A stretch of DNA of 64,000 bases. It comes from Cobetia sp. cqz5-12 (GTDB lineage Bacteria; Pseudomonadota; Gammaproteobacteria; Pseudomonadales; Halomonadaceae). Location of the stretch: assembly GCF_016495405.1 (NCBI RefSeq), contig NZ_CP044522.1, forward strand, positions 248,001 to 312,000, written 5' to 3'. The translations under genes were made by a program, and so were the position numbers. Below are positions 17,065 to 25,238 of the stretch, piece after piece; the first letter of the stretch is position 1; every line of letters starts with the position of its first letter. Below the pieces are notes generated by a model, which made no database searches, was not told the DNA's origin, and saw only the letters and a program-made list of their open reading frames with translations.

Positions 17065-17991
17065 ATGCACCAGCCATCCCCTTCCCCCGGCAGTCCGGAT
17101 TTCGGTACGGCCTATTCCTCGCTCGACGAGATGGCCGTCGGCATCAGTCTCAAGGCGCAGCATGTGCGTGAGCTGATGTCGTCGCGACCGGCGCTGGGGT
17201 TTCTCGAGATTCATGCCGAGAACTACATGGGCGCCGGCGGGGCACCCCATGCTCGGCTTGATGCGCTGCAGGAGTATCCGCTCTCGATTCATGGTGTCGG
17301 CCTGTCGCTGGCATCGGAGCGCCCGCTGGATGCCACGCATCTGGCGCGCCTCAGAACGCTCTGCGAGCGTCACCCGCCCACCAGCGTGTCAGAACATCTG
17401 GCCTGGGCCGGCCATAGCGGCCACTTCTACAACGACCTGCTGCCGGTACCGCTGACGGACGCGATGCTGGCACGGGTCAGCGATAACCTGATGCAGTTGC
17501 AGGACACCCTGGGCCGTCAGGTATTGATCGAGAATCCCGCCCACTATCTGCGTTTCGATGCACGCGAGCTGGGAGCGGAACTGATTCCCGAGACCCATTT
17601 CCTCACTCGCCTGGTCGAGCGTAGTGGCTGTGGGCTGCTGATCGACGTCAACAATGTCTTCGTCTCGGCGCACAACATCGGGATCGATCCCGCGGCCTGG
17701 CTGGAGTCCATTCCGGCTCACGCCGTCGGGGAGGTCCATCTGGCGGGGCATGGTGAGGACACGCGTGAAGGCCTGTTGATCGACAATCATGGTGCGCCGG
17801 TCTGCGATGAGGTCTGGGCACTGTATGCCGACTTCATCAATCGCATCGGGCCGCGCCCGACGCTGATTGAGTGGGATACCCAGGTGCCGGCGCTGGAGGT
17901 ATTGCTGGGACAGACCGCGCGCGCGCAGACCTTGCTGCACAGCACGCGGGCGCAGCAACTGGCACGCTCCGGCGAGGAGGGCGACCGATGA
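17065..17991 (+). CDS. bufB: MNIO family (DUF692) bufferin maturation enzyme BufB
   Basis: A 308-residue multinuclear non-heme iron-dependent oxidative enzyme (formerly DUF692), a TIM barrel. Family metal-site segments are visible in order: FLEIHAENYMG, LSIHGVGLSL, VSEHLAWAG, VLIENPAHYLR, LIDVNNVFVSAHNIG, EVHLAGHGED and LIEWD. It would oxidise Cys residues of BufA1. The ATG at 17065 has a GAGAGG site and a normal family N-terminus. The start codon of bufC overlaps its stop (ATGA), as expected for a stable BufB-BufC pair. Confidence 0.95.
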   Translation: MHQPSPSPGSPDFGTAYSSLDEMAVGISLKAQHVRELMSSRPALGFLEIHAENYMGAGGAPHARLDALQEYPLSIHGVGLSLASERPLDATHLARLRTLCERHPPTSVSEHLAWAGHSGHFYNDLLPVPLTDAMLARVSDNLMQLQDTLGRQVLIENPAHYLRFDARELGAELIPETHFLTRLVERSGCGLLIDVNNVFVSAHNIGIDPAAWLESIPAHAVGEVHLAGHGEDTREGLLIDNHGAPVCDEVWALYADFINRIGPRPTLIEWDTQVPALEVLLGQTARAQTLLHSTRAQQLARSGEEGDR

Positions 17992-18794
17992 GCTCTCTCG
18001 AGCGGCACGCCAGCGCTGGGCACCAGCCCGACTGGCAGGGCGCCTTCATCGAGGCGCTCACCCAGCCCGACGCTGCGCTGCCCGGTATCGAGGCAGGCCA
18101 TCAGCAGCGCCTCGATGTCTATCGCAACAATGTCTGGGCCAGCTTGATCAGTGCGCTGGAAGAGGCCTATCCGGTGACCCGTCAGGTGGTAGGTGAGCGC
18201 TTCTTTGCGGCCCTGGCCCATGATCATTCCCGTCATCATCTGCCGCGATCACCGCTGATGATGGAGTATGGGGCTGGCCTTGCCGAAACCCTGCACGCGA
18301 CCCTGACCACGCTGGTCGAGACGCGTCAGGTGTTGGCTGCTCAGCTACCGTTCTATGCGGTGGACCTGGCACGCTTCGAGGCCGCTCGTCTGGTGGCCTA
18401 TCACGCGGCGGACGCCGAAGCCCTGGTGCCGACCCGGCTGGCGGGTTTGCCGCCCGAGGCGGTGATGGAGCTCAGGTTCTCGGCGCACCCCGCGGCATGC
18501 CTGCTGCACCTGGAGCATGCGGTGCTCGAGATCTGGCAGCGCCATCAGCATGCAGGCGCGACGCTTGAGGGGCTGGATATCGCGCGGCCCCAGCGGGTGT
18601 TGATCACGCGCCCGGCGCTGGATGTGCAGGTCACGGTGCTGTGCGAGGCCGCTGCCTGTCTGCTTGAGCTGCTGCTGGCGGGGCAGACGCTGGCGGACGC
18701 GGCAGCGCGGCTCGCAGACGCACATCCTGAACAGGAGCTGGGGCCGCTGCTGGCCCCCCTGCTGGCAAGTGGTGTCTTTCGCGCGCCGACCTGA
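17988..18794 (+). CDS. bufC: BufC, DUF2063 partner of the MNIO enzyme
   Basis: A 268-residue protein with the N-terminal DUF2063/HvfC-BufC domain (GIEAGHQQRLDVYRNNVWASLISALEEAYPVT at about residues 26-57, quoted in part: RLDVYRNNVWASLISAL). In bufferin systems this protein binds BufB and presents the precursor. Its ATG at 17988 overlaps the bufB stop by four bases, so translation is coupled. The C-terminal half, with a winged-helix-like end (DAAARLADAHPEQELGPLLAPLLASG), agrees with known BufC layouts. No regulator is encoded beside it. Confidence 0.92.
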   Translation: MSSLERHASAGHQPDWQGAFIEALTQPDAALPGIEAGHQQRLDVYRNNVWASLISALEEAYPVTRQVVGERFFAALAHDHSRHHLPRSPLMMEYGAGLAETLHATLTTLVETRQVLAAQLPFYAVDLARFEAARLVAYHAADAEALVPTRLAGLPPEAVMELRFSAHPAACLLHLEHAVLEIWQRHQHAGATLEGLDIARPQRVLITRPALDVQVTVLCEAAACLLELLLAGQTLADAAARLADAHPEQELGPLLAPLLASGVFRAPT

Positions 18795-18887
18795 TCGTGA
18801 TCGATGGTTTCTTGCTCTGCTCTATCCTGCTCGCTTCTTTTCTGCTCGACCCTTCGCGCCCTGGCGCACCCTTGAGGAGGCCTCATC

Positions 18888-19361
18888 ATGAGCCTTGAAT
18901 CATCAACGACGCCTGCGGTTCGCTCCGGTGTGGCGGGGCAGGTCCTGAAAGTGTTCGTCTGGCTGGAAAATCTGCGCATGGATGCGGTGCTGATCCTGAT
19001 GCGCATCGTGATGGGCGCCGTGTTCTTCATGTCGGCGCAGACCAAGGTCGACGGCTTCTCGATCAAGGACAGCACCTTCTTCCTGTTTGAACACGAATAC
19101 GCCTTGCCACTGGTCTCACCGATACTGGCCGCGTGGCTGGCGACCATCGCCGAGCACCTCTTCCCGCTGATGCTGTGGCTGGGGCTGGGGACGCGCTTCG
19201 CGGCGCTGGGGCTGGCCCTCATGACACTGACCATCCAGTTGTTCGTCTATCCCCACGCCTGGGTGACCCACGGCCTGTGGCTGTCCAGCCTGCTGGTGCT
19301 GGTACTGCAAGGCCCGGGGCGTCTGTCGCTTGATCAGCTGATTCGCTCACGCATCGCCTGA
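18888..19361 (+). CDS. DoxX family membrane protein of the bufferin operon
   Basis: A 157-residue, four-helix membrane protein of the DoxX family ([20 protein letters not shown] in helix 1, followed by [19 protein letters not shown]). DoxX genes are common fourth members of bufferin operons. Their role is unclear; redox or transport support at the inner membrane has been proposed. A very good GAGGAGG site precedes the ATG, 93 bases after bufC, with no terminator between. A perfect 42-bp palindrome closes the operon. Confidence 0.9.
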   Translation: MSLESSTTPAVRSGVAGQVLKVFVWLENLRMDAVLILMRIVMGAVFFMSAQTKVDGFSIKDSTFFLFEHEYALPLVSPILAAWLATIAEHLFPLMLWLGLGTRFAALGLALMTLTIQLFVYPHAWVTHGLWLSSLLVLVLQGPGRLSLDQLIRSRIA

Positions 19362-19408
19362 AGTCGTCATCTGATGGTGGCGGCCGGTGAGAGAGGTGTG
19401 AGTCGTAC

Positions 19409-19450
19409 ACAACGCAAGACGGAGACCCCGGGGTCTCCGTCTTGCGTTGT
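19409..19450. terminator. Perfect 42-bp palindrome, bidirectional terminator
   Basis: The two 21-base arms (19409-19429 and 19430-19450) are exact complements with no spacer; the centre is CCCCGGGG. It lies between the convergent DoxX and App1-like genes and can fold identically in both transcripts. Confidence 0.85.
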
Positions 19451-19484
19451 AGTGTCGCTATCTATCCGCTGGCTATCGAGGCGC

Positions 19485-20597
19485 TCAGGCCGGCTCGTCG
19501 GCGAGTTGATGCTCGATCTCGGCACGCACCATCTCGACACTGGCGGCATCGATGTAGCCGTTGGCATGCGCGTGGTGCGCCATGTCGAGGCTATCGGTGC
19601 TCAACAGCATCACGCAGCCGAGAGCGGCCAGCTCCTCGCCGAGCCGGTCCAGTTCGGCCTTGCGCGAGTCCGAATCGCCTATCTGGCGAATGTAGATCGC
19701 GCAGATGCGGCCGGGATAGCGGCGTACGACCTCGGCGTAGACTTCCGGGTCATGCTGGCCGCTGTCGCCGATGAGCAGGAACTGCATCTCGTCATACAGG
19801 CCGAGCATCTTCTCGATCAGCGCCTGCTTGTGGTCTTCGGAGCGTCTGGGCAGCGGGCGTTGCAGCGTCAGGCCCCACTCGCGCAGGAACAGGATCGGCC
19901 CGACCGGAATGCGGTTGTGCTGGAAGAAGACCTCCAGCATCTCGTAGATGCTCCATGGGCCACGCGACACATAGAGCAGCGGGCGCTGCTGCTGGCCGTC
20001 ATCTCCCTCATGCAGTGCCTGATAGAGCGCGGCCACGCCGGGAAAGGCGGTGCGGCGCTCGGCGGACTCGATGAACAGGCGATAAAGCATCTTGAGCTTG
20101 TTGGCGACACCGGTGTACATCACGGTGTCGTCGATATCGCTGATCACCCCGAGGCGCGTGCTGATGGGCGGCAGATAGACCTGTGCCTCGCCCTCCACCA
20201 GGGGCTGCTTCGGCGGACACGCGGTGATGCGGGCGGTATGCCACTGGCCCTGATGCTCCAGCGGCTCGACCAACGGCAGATGCACGCTGAAGTAGCCATC
20301 GCGGTCGGTGATGGCGGTGGTGCGATTGTCTCCCAGCGCGACCTCTACCTCGACGCCGCTCTTGCCCCAGCGCAGCATGCGGCGACCGACATCCATCAGG
20401 TCGCGTCCGGCACCGGGAGCCAGCTGGCTACGTGAGCCGGGCTGGCGGAAGATGCGCCCCATCAGAAAGGCTTCGCTGTGCGAGCCATAGCCACGGTAGG
20501 CGTGAATGACGTAGCCATCCTTGCCCTGGGCGTGGCGCATGGGCTTGGCAGCCACATGCAGCAGCTTGCGTAGCAGACGTGTCAGCGGCAGTGACAT
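19485..20597 (-). CDS. App1-like phosphatidate phosphatase domain protein (DUF2183)
   Basis: A 370-residue protein of the App1/DUF2183 group, related to HAD phosphatases. It has GVISDIDDTVMYTGV (DxDxT-type active site), LYVSRGPWSIYEM and FLLIGDSGQHDPEVY, the characteristic motif set. Family members dephosphorylate phosphatidate or related lipids; bacterial substrates are poorly known. The ATG at 20597 has a textbook AGGAGG site, whereas the longer open frame upstream does not. No signal peptide is evident, so it is probably cytoplasmic or membrane-peripheral. It is monocistronic between terminators. Confidence 0.88.
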   Translation of the reverse strand: MSLPLTRLLRKLLHVAAKPMRHAQGKDGYVIHAYRGYGSHSEAFLMGRIFRQPGSRSQLAPGAGRDLMDVGRRMLRWGKSGVEVEVALGDNRTTAITDRDGYFSVHLPLVEPLEHQGQWHTARITACPPKQPLVEGEAQVYLPPISTRLGVISDIDDTVMYTGVANKLKMLYRLFIESAERRTAFPGVAALYQALHEGDDGQQQRPLLYVSRGPWSIYEMLEVFFQHNRIPVGPILFLREWGLTLQRPLPRRSEDHKQALIEKMLGLYDEMQFLLIGDSGQHDPEVYAEVVRRYPGRICAIYIRQIGDSDSRKAELDRLGEELAALGCVMLLSTDSLDMAHHAHANGYIDAASVEMVRAEIEHQLADEPA

Positions 20598-20643
20598 GCA
20601 ACCCTCCTGGTCGGTATTTGGCGGGCCTTCATGGCCACATGAC

Positions 20644-20690
20644 AACGCCGCCTTTCGAGTCCCGCGTGTGCAGGGTCGAAAGGCGGCGTT
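20644..20690 (-). terminator. Hairpin 3' of dps
   Basis: A 15-bp perfect stem (20644-20658 with 20676-20690) with a 17-base loop, located after the dps stop on the minus strand. There is only a weak T-run (GTTGTC). Confidence 0.65.
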
Positions 20691-20799
20691 CACACTGCGC
20701 GAATGCCTCGCGGCCCAGTGTCAGTCAAGTACAGCGTCAGGCAGGAGCCGCATCAGAGATCCGCGCTGTCATGCCTTGGCACTGCACTGGCTTGAGCGC

Positions 20800-21279
20800 T
20801 TACTCGCCCAGGTAGGCGGACAGCATCCACACGGTCTTTTCCTGCTCGCGGATGTAGTCACCGACCAGTGAGGCGGTACCTTCATCATCGGCGTCAGACG
20901 CGACGGACATGATTTCGCGCTGCAGTTCGATCAGGGACTTGTAACCGGTCAGCAGACCCTTGATGCAAGCCGTGCCGTCGCTGACGTGGGTGTCTTCCTT
21001 GATGGTGGCGACACGCGCGTAGTCACTGTAGGCGTGCAGCGGCTCGTGACCCAGGGTCAGGATACGCTCGGCGATCTCGTCGACCTTGGTCAGCAGGTCG
21101 GTGTAGGTTTCCTCGAACTTCACGTGCAGCTCGAAGAACTGGTTGCCCTTCACGTTCCAGTGGTAGCCACGGGCATTCATGTAGAAGGTCTGGTAGTTGG
21201 CCAGCAGGATGTTGAGGTGCTCGGCCAGCTGAGTGGCGCTGGCAGTGTGCAGGCCGATGGCATTGGTATCGTTGGACAT
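20800..21279 (-). CDS. dps: Dps family DNA-binding/ferritin-like protein
   Basis: A 159-residue mini-ferritin that stores iron oxidised with H2O2 and protects DNA. The inter-subunit ferroxidase segment is present (YHWNVKGNQFFELHVKFEE at about residues 39-57, with DEIAERI following). The family length and the YLGE end are normal. An AGGAGAG site precedes the ATG at 21279. The gene has its own hairpin. With bfr, bfd and ftr in the same window, it adds to a strong iron-handling theme, although no shared operon exists. Confidence 0.94.
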   Translation of the reverse strand: MSNDTNAIGLHTASATQLAEHLNILLANYQTFYMNARGYHWNVKGNQFFELHVKFEETYTDLLTKVDEIAERILTLGHEPLHAYSDYARVATIKEDTHVSDGTACIKGLLTGYKSLIELQREIMSVASDADDEGTASLVGDYIREQEKTVWMLSAYLGE

Positions 21280-21643
21280 GAAGACTCTCCTGAAAAATGT
21301 GAAGTGAACGGCATTGTGGGGAAAGTGGAGATGCAGGTGGCGAGCCGCGCTGCCAGTATGCCACCAGTGTAGAGGCTGGGCGGGATGCAGGGTAACGAAT
21401 TCACTGTATCACCCTCATCGGCCACCCCTATCGTCGCCGGCGCACCACCCTCAAGCCGTAGATGAATGCCTGACAAGAGATGTGGTGCGCGCATGCGGTT
21501 TTCAAGGTCGCACACGGATATTGCAGCCAATGTCGTCGGCTTGGACATTCTGATTTCGGCCACATACGCAAAGGCCCCGCACGGGGCGGGGCCTTTGCGA
21601 CAGCCATGTCATCAGCTGTCATCACTTCTGCAACGCTCAGGCG
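21280..21643. other. dps-betT intergenic region
   Basis: It contains the betT terminator (21567-21599) and the dps promoter region. No further gene or known operator was recognised. Confidence 0.5.
21567..21599 (-). terminator. Terminator of betT
   Basis: A 14-bp perfect stem (CGCAAAGGCCCCGC with 21586-21599) and a 5-base loop, just after the betT stop on the minus strand. Confidence 0.75.
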
Positions 21644-23641
21644 TCAGTTGCGCGCCATGTGCAGGAAGTGCATGTGCTTCTCGTACTGGTCCAGCACGTC
21701 GCCGATCACCTGCTCCTTGGTGTAACCCATGACGTCATAGGTCTGGCCACCCTCACGCAGGAAGACCTCGGCGCGGTATTGGCGTTCCACGTCGCTGGTG
21801 CCCTTGCGCTTGACGTTGCGCAGCGCGAAGGCCGGTGCTGCGTATTCACGCACCCGCACACCGTAGACGAAGTCGACTTCCTCGCCGTGGCTGACCTGCA
21901 GATAACTGCGGTCTTCCTCGTCATTGACGCGAGTATCCAGGCCCTGGGCCTCGAATTCCTTCGCGACATCCGCCAGTGCCGGCGTGACGGTGTTGATCAG
22001 GTACTGCTCGACGTTCTTCTGGCGCGGCGTCTCGACCAGGGTCTGGACGCGCTTCTGCCAGCTGCGTGCGCCGCCGGCAGTGTGGCCCGGCGTGTTGCTC
22101 AGGTGCTGCATGGAGCGTTGCTTGACGCCCTCGAGACGCAGTGCCTTGAGCAGGCCATAGCAGACGAACATCAGGATGATCGCGAACGGCAGGGCAGAGG
22201 CCAGCGAGGCGGTCTGCAGCGCGCCCAGGCCACCCGCCATCAGCAGCGCCACGGCGACGAAACCTTCGGAGAAGGCCCAGAAGACACGCTGCCAGACCGG
22301 AGATTCGTCACCTTCCTTGGAGGTCAGCATGTCGATGACCAGCGAGCCGGAATCCGAGGAGGTGACGAAGAAGGTCACCACCAGCACGGTGGCCAGCATG
22401 GAGGTGATGCTGCCGAACGGGAACAGCTCCAGGAACTTGAACAGTGCCACGGACGCATCGGCGGAGACCGCTTCCGCCAGGTTGCCTGCGGTATCGGTCA
22501 GCAGCATGTGCAGGGCGCTGTCGCCGAAGAAGGTCAGCCACAGGAAGGTGAAGCCCATCGGTACGAACAGCACGCCGTAGACGAATTCACGGATGGTGCG
22601 ACCACGCGAGACACGCGCGATGAACATGCCCACGAACGGGGACCACGCGATCCACCAGCCCCAGTAGAACAGGGTCCAGCCACCCAGCCATTTGGACGGG
22701 CCATCTTCCGGGATGTAAGCGAACATGTTGAAGGTCTTGTCGACCACTTCGCTGAGGTAGCCACCGATGTTCTGGATCAGCGTCTGCAGCAGGAAGATGG
22801 TCGGACCCACGCACAGCACGAACAGCATCAGCGCCAGTGCCAGGCCAAGGTTCAGCTCGGAGAGACGACGGATGCCGCCATCCAGACCCATGACCACGGA
22901 GACGGTCGCCAGACAGGTGATGATGGCGATCAGGATGATCTGGGTGGTCAGATCGTTGTCGATATCGAACAGATAATGCAGACCGGAGCTGACCTGCAGC
23001 ACGCCAAGACCCAGTGAGGTCGCGACCCCGAACATGGTGCCGAAGACGGCGAAGATATCCACGGCATGGCCGATCGGGCCATGGATGCGCTTGCCGATCA
23101 GCGGATACAGCGCGGAGCTGATGCGCAGCGGCAGGTTGTGGCGGAAGCTGAAGTAGGCCAGCGCCAGCGCCACGACGGCATAGACGCCCCAGGCGTGGAT
23201 GCCCCAGTGGAAGAAAGTGGTCTTCATGGCCTCACGGGCGGCCTCGACGGTGCCGGCATCGCCGACCGGAGGCGCAGTGAAGTGGAAGACAGGCTCGGCA
23301 ACGCCATAGAACATCAGGCCGATGCCCATGCCCGCGGAGAACAGCATCGCGAACCAGGAGCCGTAGCTGAAGTCCGGCTCGGAATGGTCTGGCCCCAGCT
23401 TGATGTCGCCATAGCGCGAGAAGGCGAGACCCAGCGTGAAGATCACGAACAGGCCCATGGCCAGCAGGTAGAACCAGCCGACGGTGTCGATGATCCAGGT
23501 CTGGACATGACCGAAGGCGGTCTGTGCGGTTTCCGGCATGGCGACCGTAAAGATCACGAACGCCAGAATCACGACGGCGGAGCCGAAGAAGACTGGCGGA
23601 TTGATCTTGGCGACCGTGGGCTGGTCGGCATTTTCTGACAT
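21644..23641 (-). CDS. betT: BCCT family choline/betaine transporter BetT
   Basis: A 665-residue secondary transporter with 12 membrane helices and a long cytoplasmic C-terminal domain (about residues 510-665), the BetT architecture in which the tail senses osmotic stress. The BCCT signature with the Trp-rich helix is present (FYWGWWIAWSPFVGMFIARV) along with GMGIGLMFYGVAEP near residue 104. It imports choline (or betaine) with H+ or Na+ for osmoprotection, as expected in a marine halophile. No betBA genes are adjacent. A GGGAGAG site precedes the ATG. Confidence 0.93.
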   Translation of the reverse strand: MSENADQPTVAKINPPVFFGSAVVILAFVIFTVAMPETAQTAFGHVQTWIIDTVGWFYLLAMGLFVIFTLGLAFSRYGDIKLGPDHSEPDFSYGSWFAMLFSAGMGIGLMFYGVAEPVFHFTAPPVGDAGTVEAAREAMKTTFFHWGIHAWGVYAVVALALAYFSFRHNLPLRISSALYPLIGKRIHGPIGHAVDIFAVFGTMFGVATSLGLGVLQVSSGLHYLFDIDNDLTTQIILIAIITCLATVSVVMGLDGGIRRLSELNLGLALALMLFVLCVGPTIFLLQTLIQNIGGYLSEVVDKTFNMFAYIPEDGPSKWLGGWTLFYWGWWIAWSPFVGMFIARVSRGRTIREFVYGVLFVPMGFTFLWLTFFGDSALHMLLTDTAGNLAEAVSADASVALFKFLELFPFGSITSMLATVLVVTFFVTSSDSGSLVIDMLTSKEGDESPVWQRVFWAFSEGFVAVALLMAGGLGALQTASLASALPFAIILMFVCYGLLKALRLEGVKQRSMQHLSNTPGHTAGGARSWQKRVQTLVETPRQKNVEQYLINTVTPALADVAKEFEAQGLDTRVNDEEDRSYLQVSHGEEVDFVYGVRVREYAAPAFALRNVKRKGTSDVERQYRAEVFLREGGQTYDVMGYTKEQVIGDVLDQYEKHMHFLHMARN

Positions 23642-24053
23642 AAATTTCTCTCCCTGATTGCCTATTCGTCGATAATGGTAACTTATTGAACCTGTAGCGT
23701 CGTGAGTTGTCCGCGCGATATCGTTTCCATATGTAACCAGTGTTGCGCGCGCTGAGGGGCGATTTGCGCACCGAACGAGTGGTACCGGCAGTGCTGGCGT
23801 TGCGTGATCGTCGTGTGAAATGGCAATGCCAGTGCGGCCTTGTCATGCATTGTCGGGTGCTGGATACGGTAGGCGCTGGCATGGCTGGAGGCTAAGATGA
23901 GGTTTCCTGCATCCAGGGTATCCCGCTGTCTTGATACCATAATTATGCAGAAACCCTACAAGACTTATGTGTCAGTCTAGTGCCTCTGGCGTGTCTCATG
24001 GTGTGAAAATCATGATGTCGCGCCGGCTCAAGTGGCTGACCGGAGACGTTCGC
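23642..24053. other. Divergent intergenic region betT / lipoprotein
   Basis: It presumably holds the divergent promoters of betT and the lipoprotein pair. AT-rich patches occur at about 23650-23690 and 23930-23965. No palindromic operator or RNA gene was recognised. Confidence 0.45.
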
Positions 24054-24677
24054 ATGCTCCATCGACTTTCCGAATTTCCCGCGCGGCCGGACCTGGCTGA
24101 CACGTCAGCGCGCTCGCGACTGCCGCGCATGACATTGCTCGCAGTGGGGCTGGTGCTGCTGAGCGGTTGCTCGGCCCTGTCCGGCAAGGACCCGCTGGCC
24201 GCCAATGACAGCGCTGGCCTGCCCGAGGCCTGCATCTTCCCGCGTGAGGGCGATGCCAATCAGTGGTTGCGTGCTGCGGCGCAGGTCGTGGAGGCCCGTG
24301 GCTACAAGATCCGCGAGAGCGAGCAGGCGCTGGGCGTGGTGACGGGTGAGCGCAAGGTGGACCAGCCTGGCCTGGGCGCGATTGACGGGCCCTTCGGCTC
24401 GCGCATCGGCTTTTCGGTGGGCTACGGCGTCGCGGCGGGCAACGATTTCGGCGTGGGCGTCGGCAACGACACCTTCCGCGATGACCCGATCAGCTTCGAG
24501 CGCATCTCGCTGGTCGCGCCGGATGAGCGCGTGCGCGTGATCCGCGACGAGCAGGTCATCAACCAGGGTGGCTACGTCATCGATGCCCGCCCTCACAATG
24601 ACAGCGACAGCTGCCGCCAGATCGAGCGTCAGCTGCAGGCCGTGCTGGCGGGTCGTGATCCACGGGAGGTTCGCTGA
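24054..24677 (+). CDS. Hypothetical lipoprotein, first of a pair
   Basis: A 207-residue predicted lipoprotein. The hydrophobic stretch MTLLAVGLVLLSGC ends in a lipobox (Cys at residue 39 from the chosen start). The ATG at 24054 has GGAG upstream; an ATG at 24129 would give a shorter, more typical signal and is a real alternative. The mature domain has a Gly-rich central part (GFSVGYGVAAGNDFGVGVGN) and resembles surface-exposed or outer-membrane-anchored beta proteins only in general terms. No family was recognised. Its stop overlaps the start of the next lipoprotein by one base. Confidence 0.75.
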   Translation: MLHRLSEFPARPDLADTSARSRLPRMTLLAVGLVLLSGCSALSGKDPLAANDSAGLPEACIFPREGDANQWLRAAAQVVEARGYKIRESEQALGVVTGERKVDQPGLGAIDGPFGSRIGFSVGYGVAAGNDFGVGVGNDTFRDDPISFERISLVAPDERVRVIRDEQVINQGGYVIDARPHNDSDSCRQIERQLQAVLAGRDPREVR

Positions 24678-25114
24678 TGAACATGCGCAAGGCATCTCCA
24701 CGCTCGCTGTGGCAACGCCTGGGGCTCGCGACGCTGCTCGCCGGCCTGCTGGTGCTGGGGGGCTGCATAAATCAGCCGACCCATGCGCCGGATTCACGCA
24801 CCGCGGTGATCGCCCCCAACAGCGGCACTCTGACCTCCCGGCAGGTCTTCGTCACCCTGCTGACGACCCTGGCGGAGCGTGGCTTCATCATCGAGCGCGC
24901 AGACCCGGACCTCGAACGCCTGGATGCCAGCTACGCTGCCCGGCCGCCGCTGGCACTGGAAGCCTGGGTGAGCGAGGTCAACGGCCAGATTCGTCTCAGC
25001 GTGACAGGTGACAGCAATGGTGCCGATATCGCGCCGGGTCGCCTCGACAACCTGCTGGTGGAAGTCGCCGTGGCCCTGGATGCGCGCACCGTGCCGGTGA
25101 TCGGCGCGCCGTGA
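24677..25114 (+). CDS. Hypothetical lipoprotein, second of a pair
   Basis: A 145-residue lipoprotein with a clear signal (LGLATLLAGLLVLGGC, lipidated Cys at residue 30). The mature domain (SRQVFVTLLTTLAERGFIIERADPDLERLD) resembles the same kind of alpha-beta fold as the C-terminal part of its upstream neighbour, in which an N-terminal helix is followed by 'GFIIERAD' or 'GYKIRESE'. The two may be paralogues, but similarity is weak by eye. Start and upstream stop overlap (TGATG), so the pair is co-translated. The function is unknown. Confidence 0.75.
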   Translation: MNMRKASPRSLWQRLGLATLLAGLLVLGGCINQPTHAPDSRTAVIAPNSGTLTSRQVFVTLLTTLAERGFIIERADPDLERLDASYAARPPLALEAWVSEVNGQIRLSVTGDSNGADIAPGRLDNLLVEVAVALDARTVPVIGAP

Positions 25115-25238
25115 CTGTCACCTGCATGGCAACTCCACGAGGCGGCCCTCAGCGTCGCCTCTCTGGCCTTGCCCGCCACTTCGCCGGCGGGCAGTACCGA
25201 AGCCCGGGCGAGCCCGCGCTAGCGCGGTGTGATAGCCC

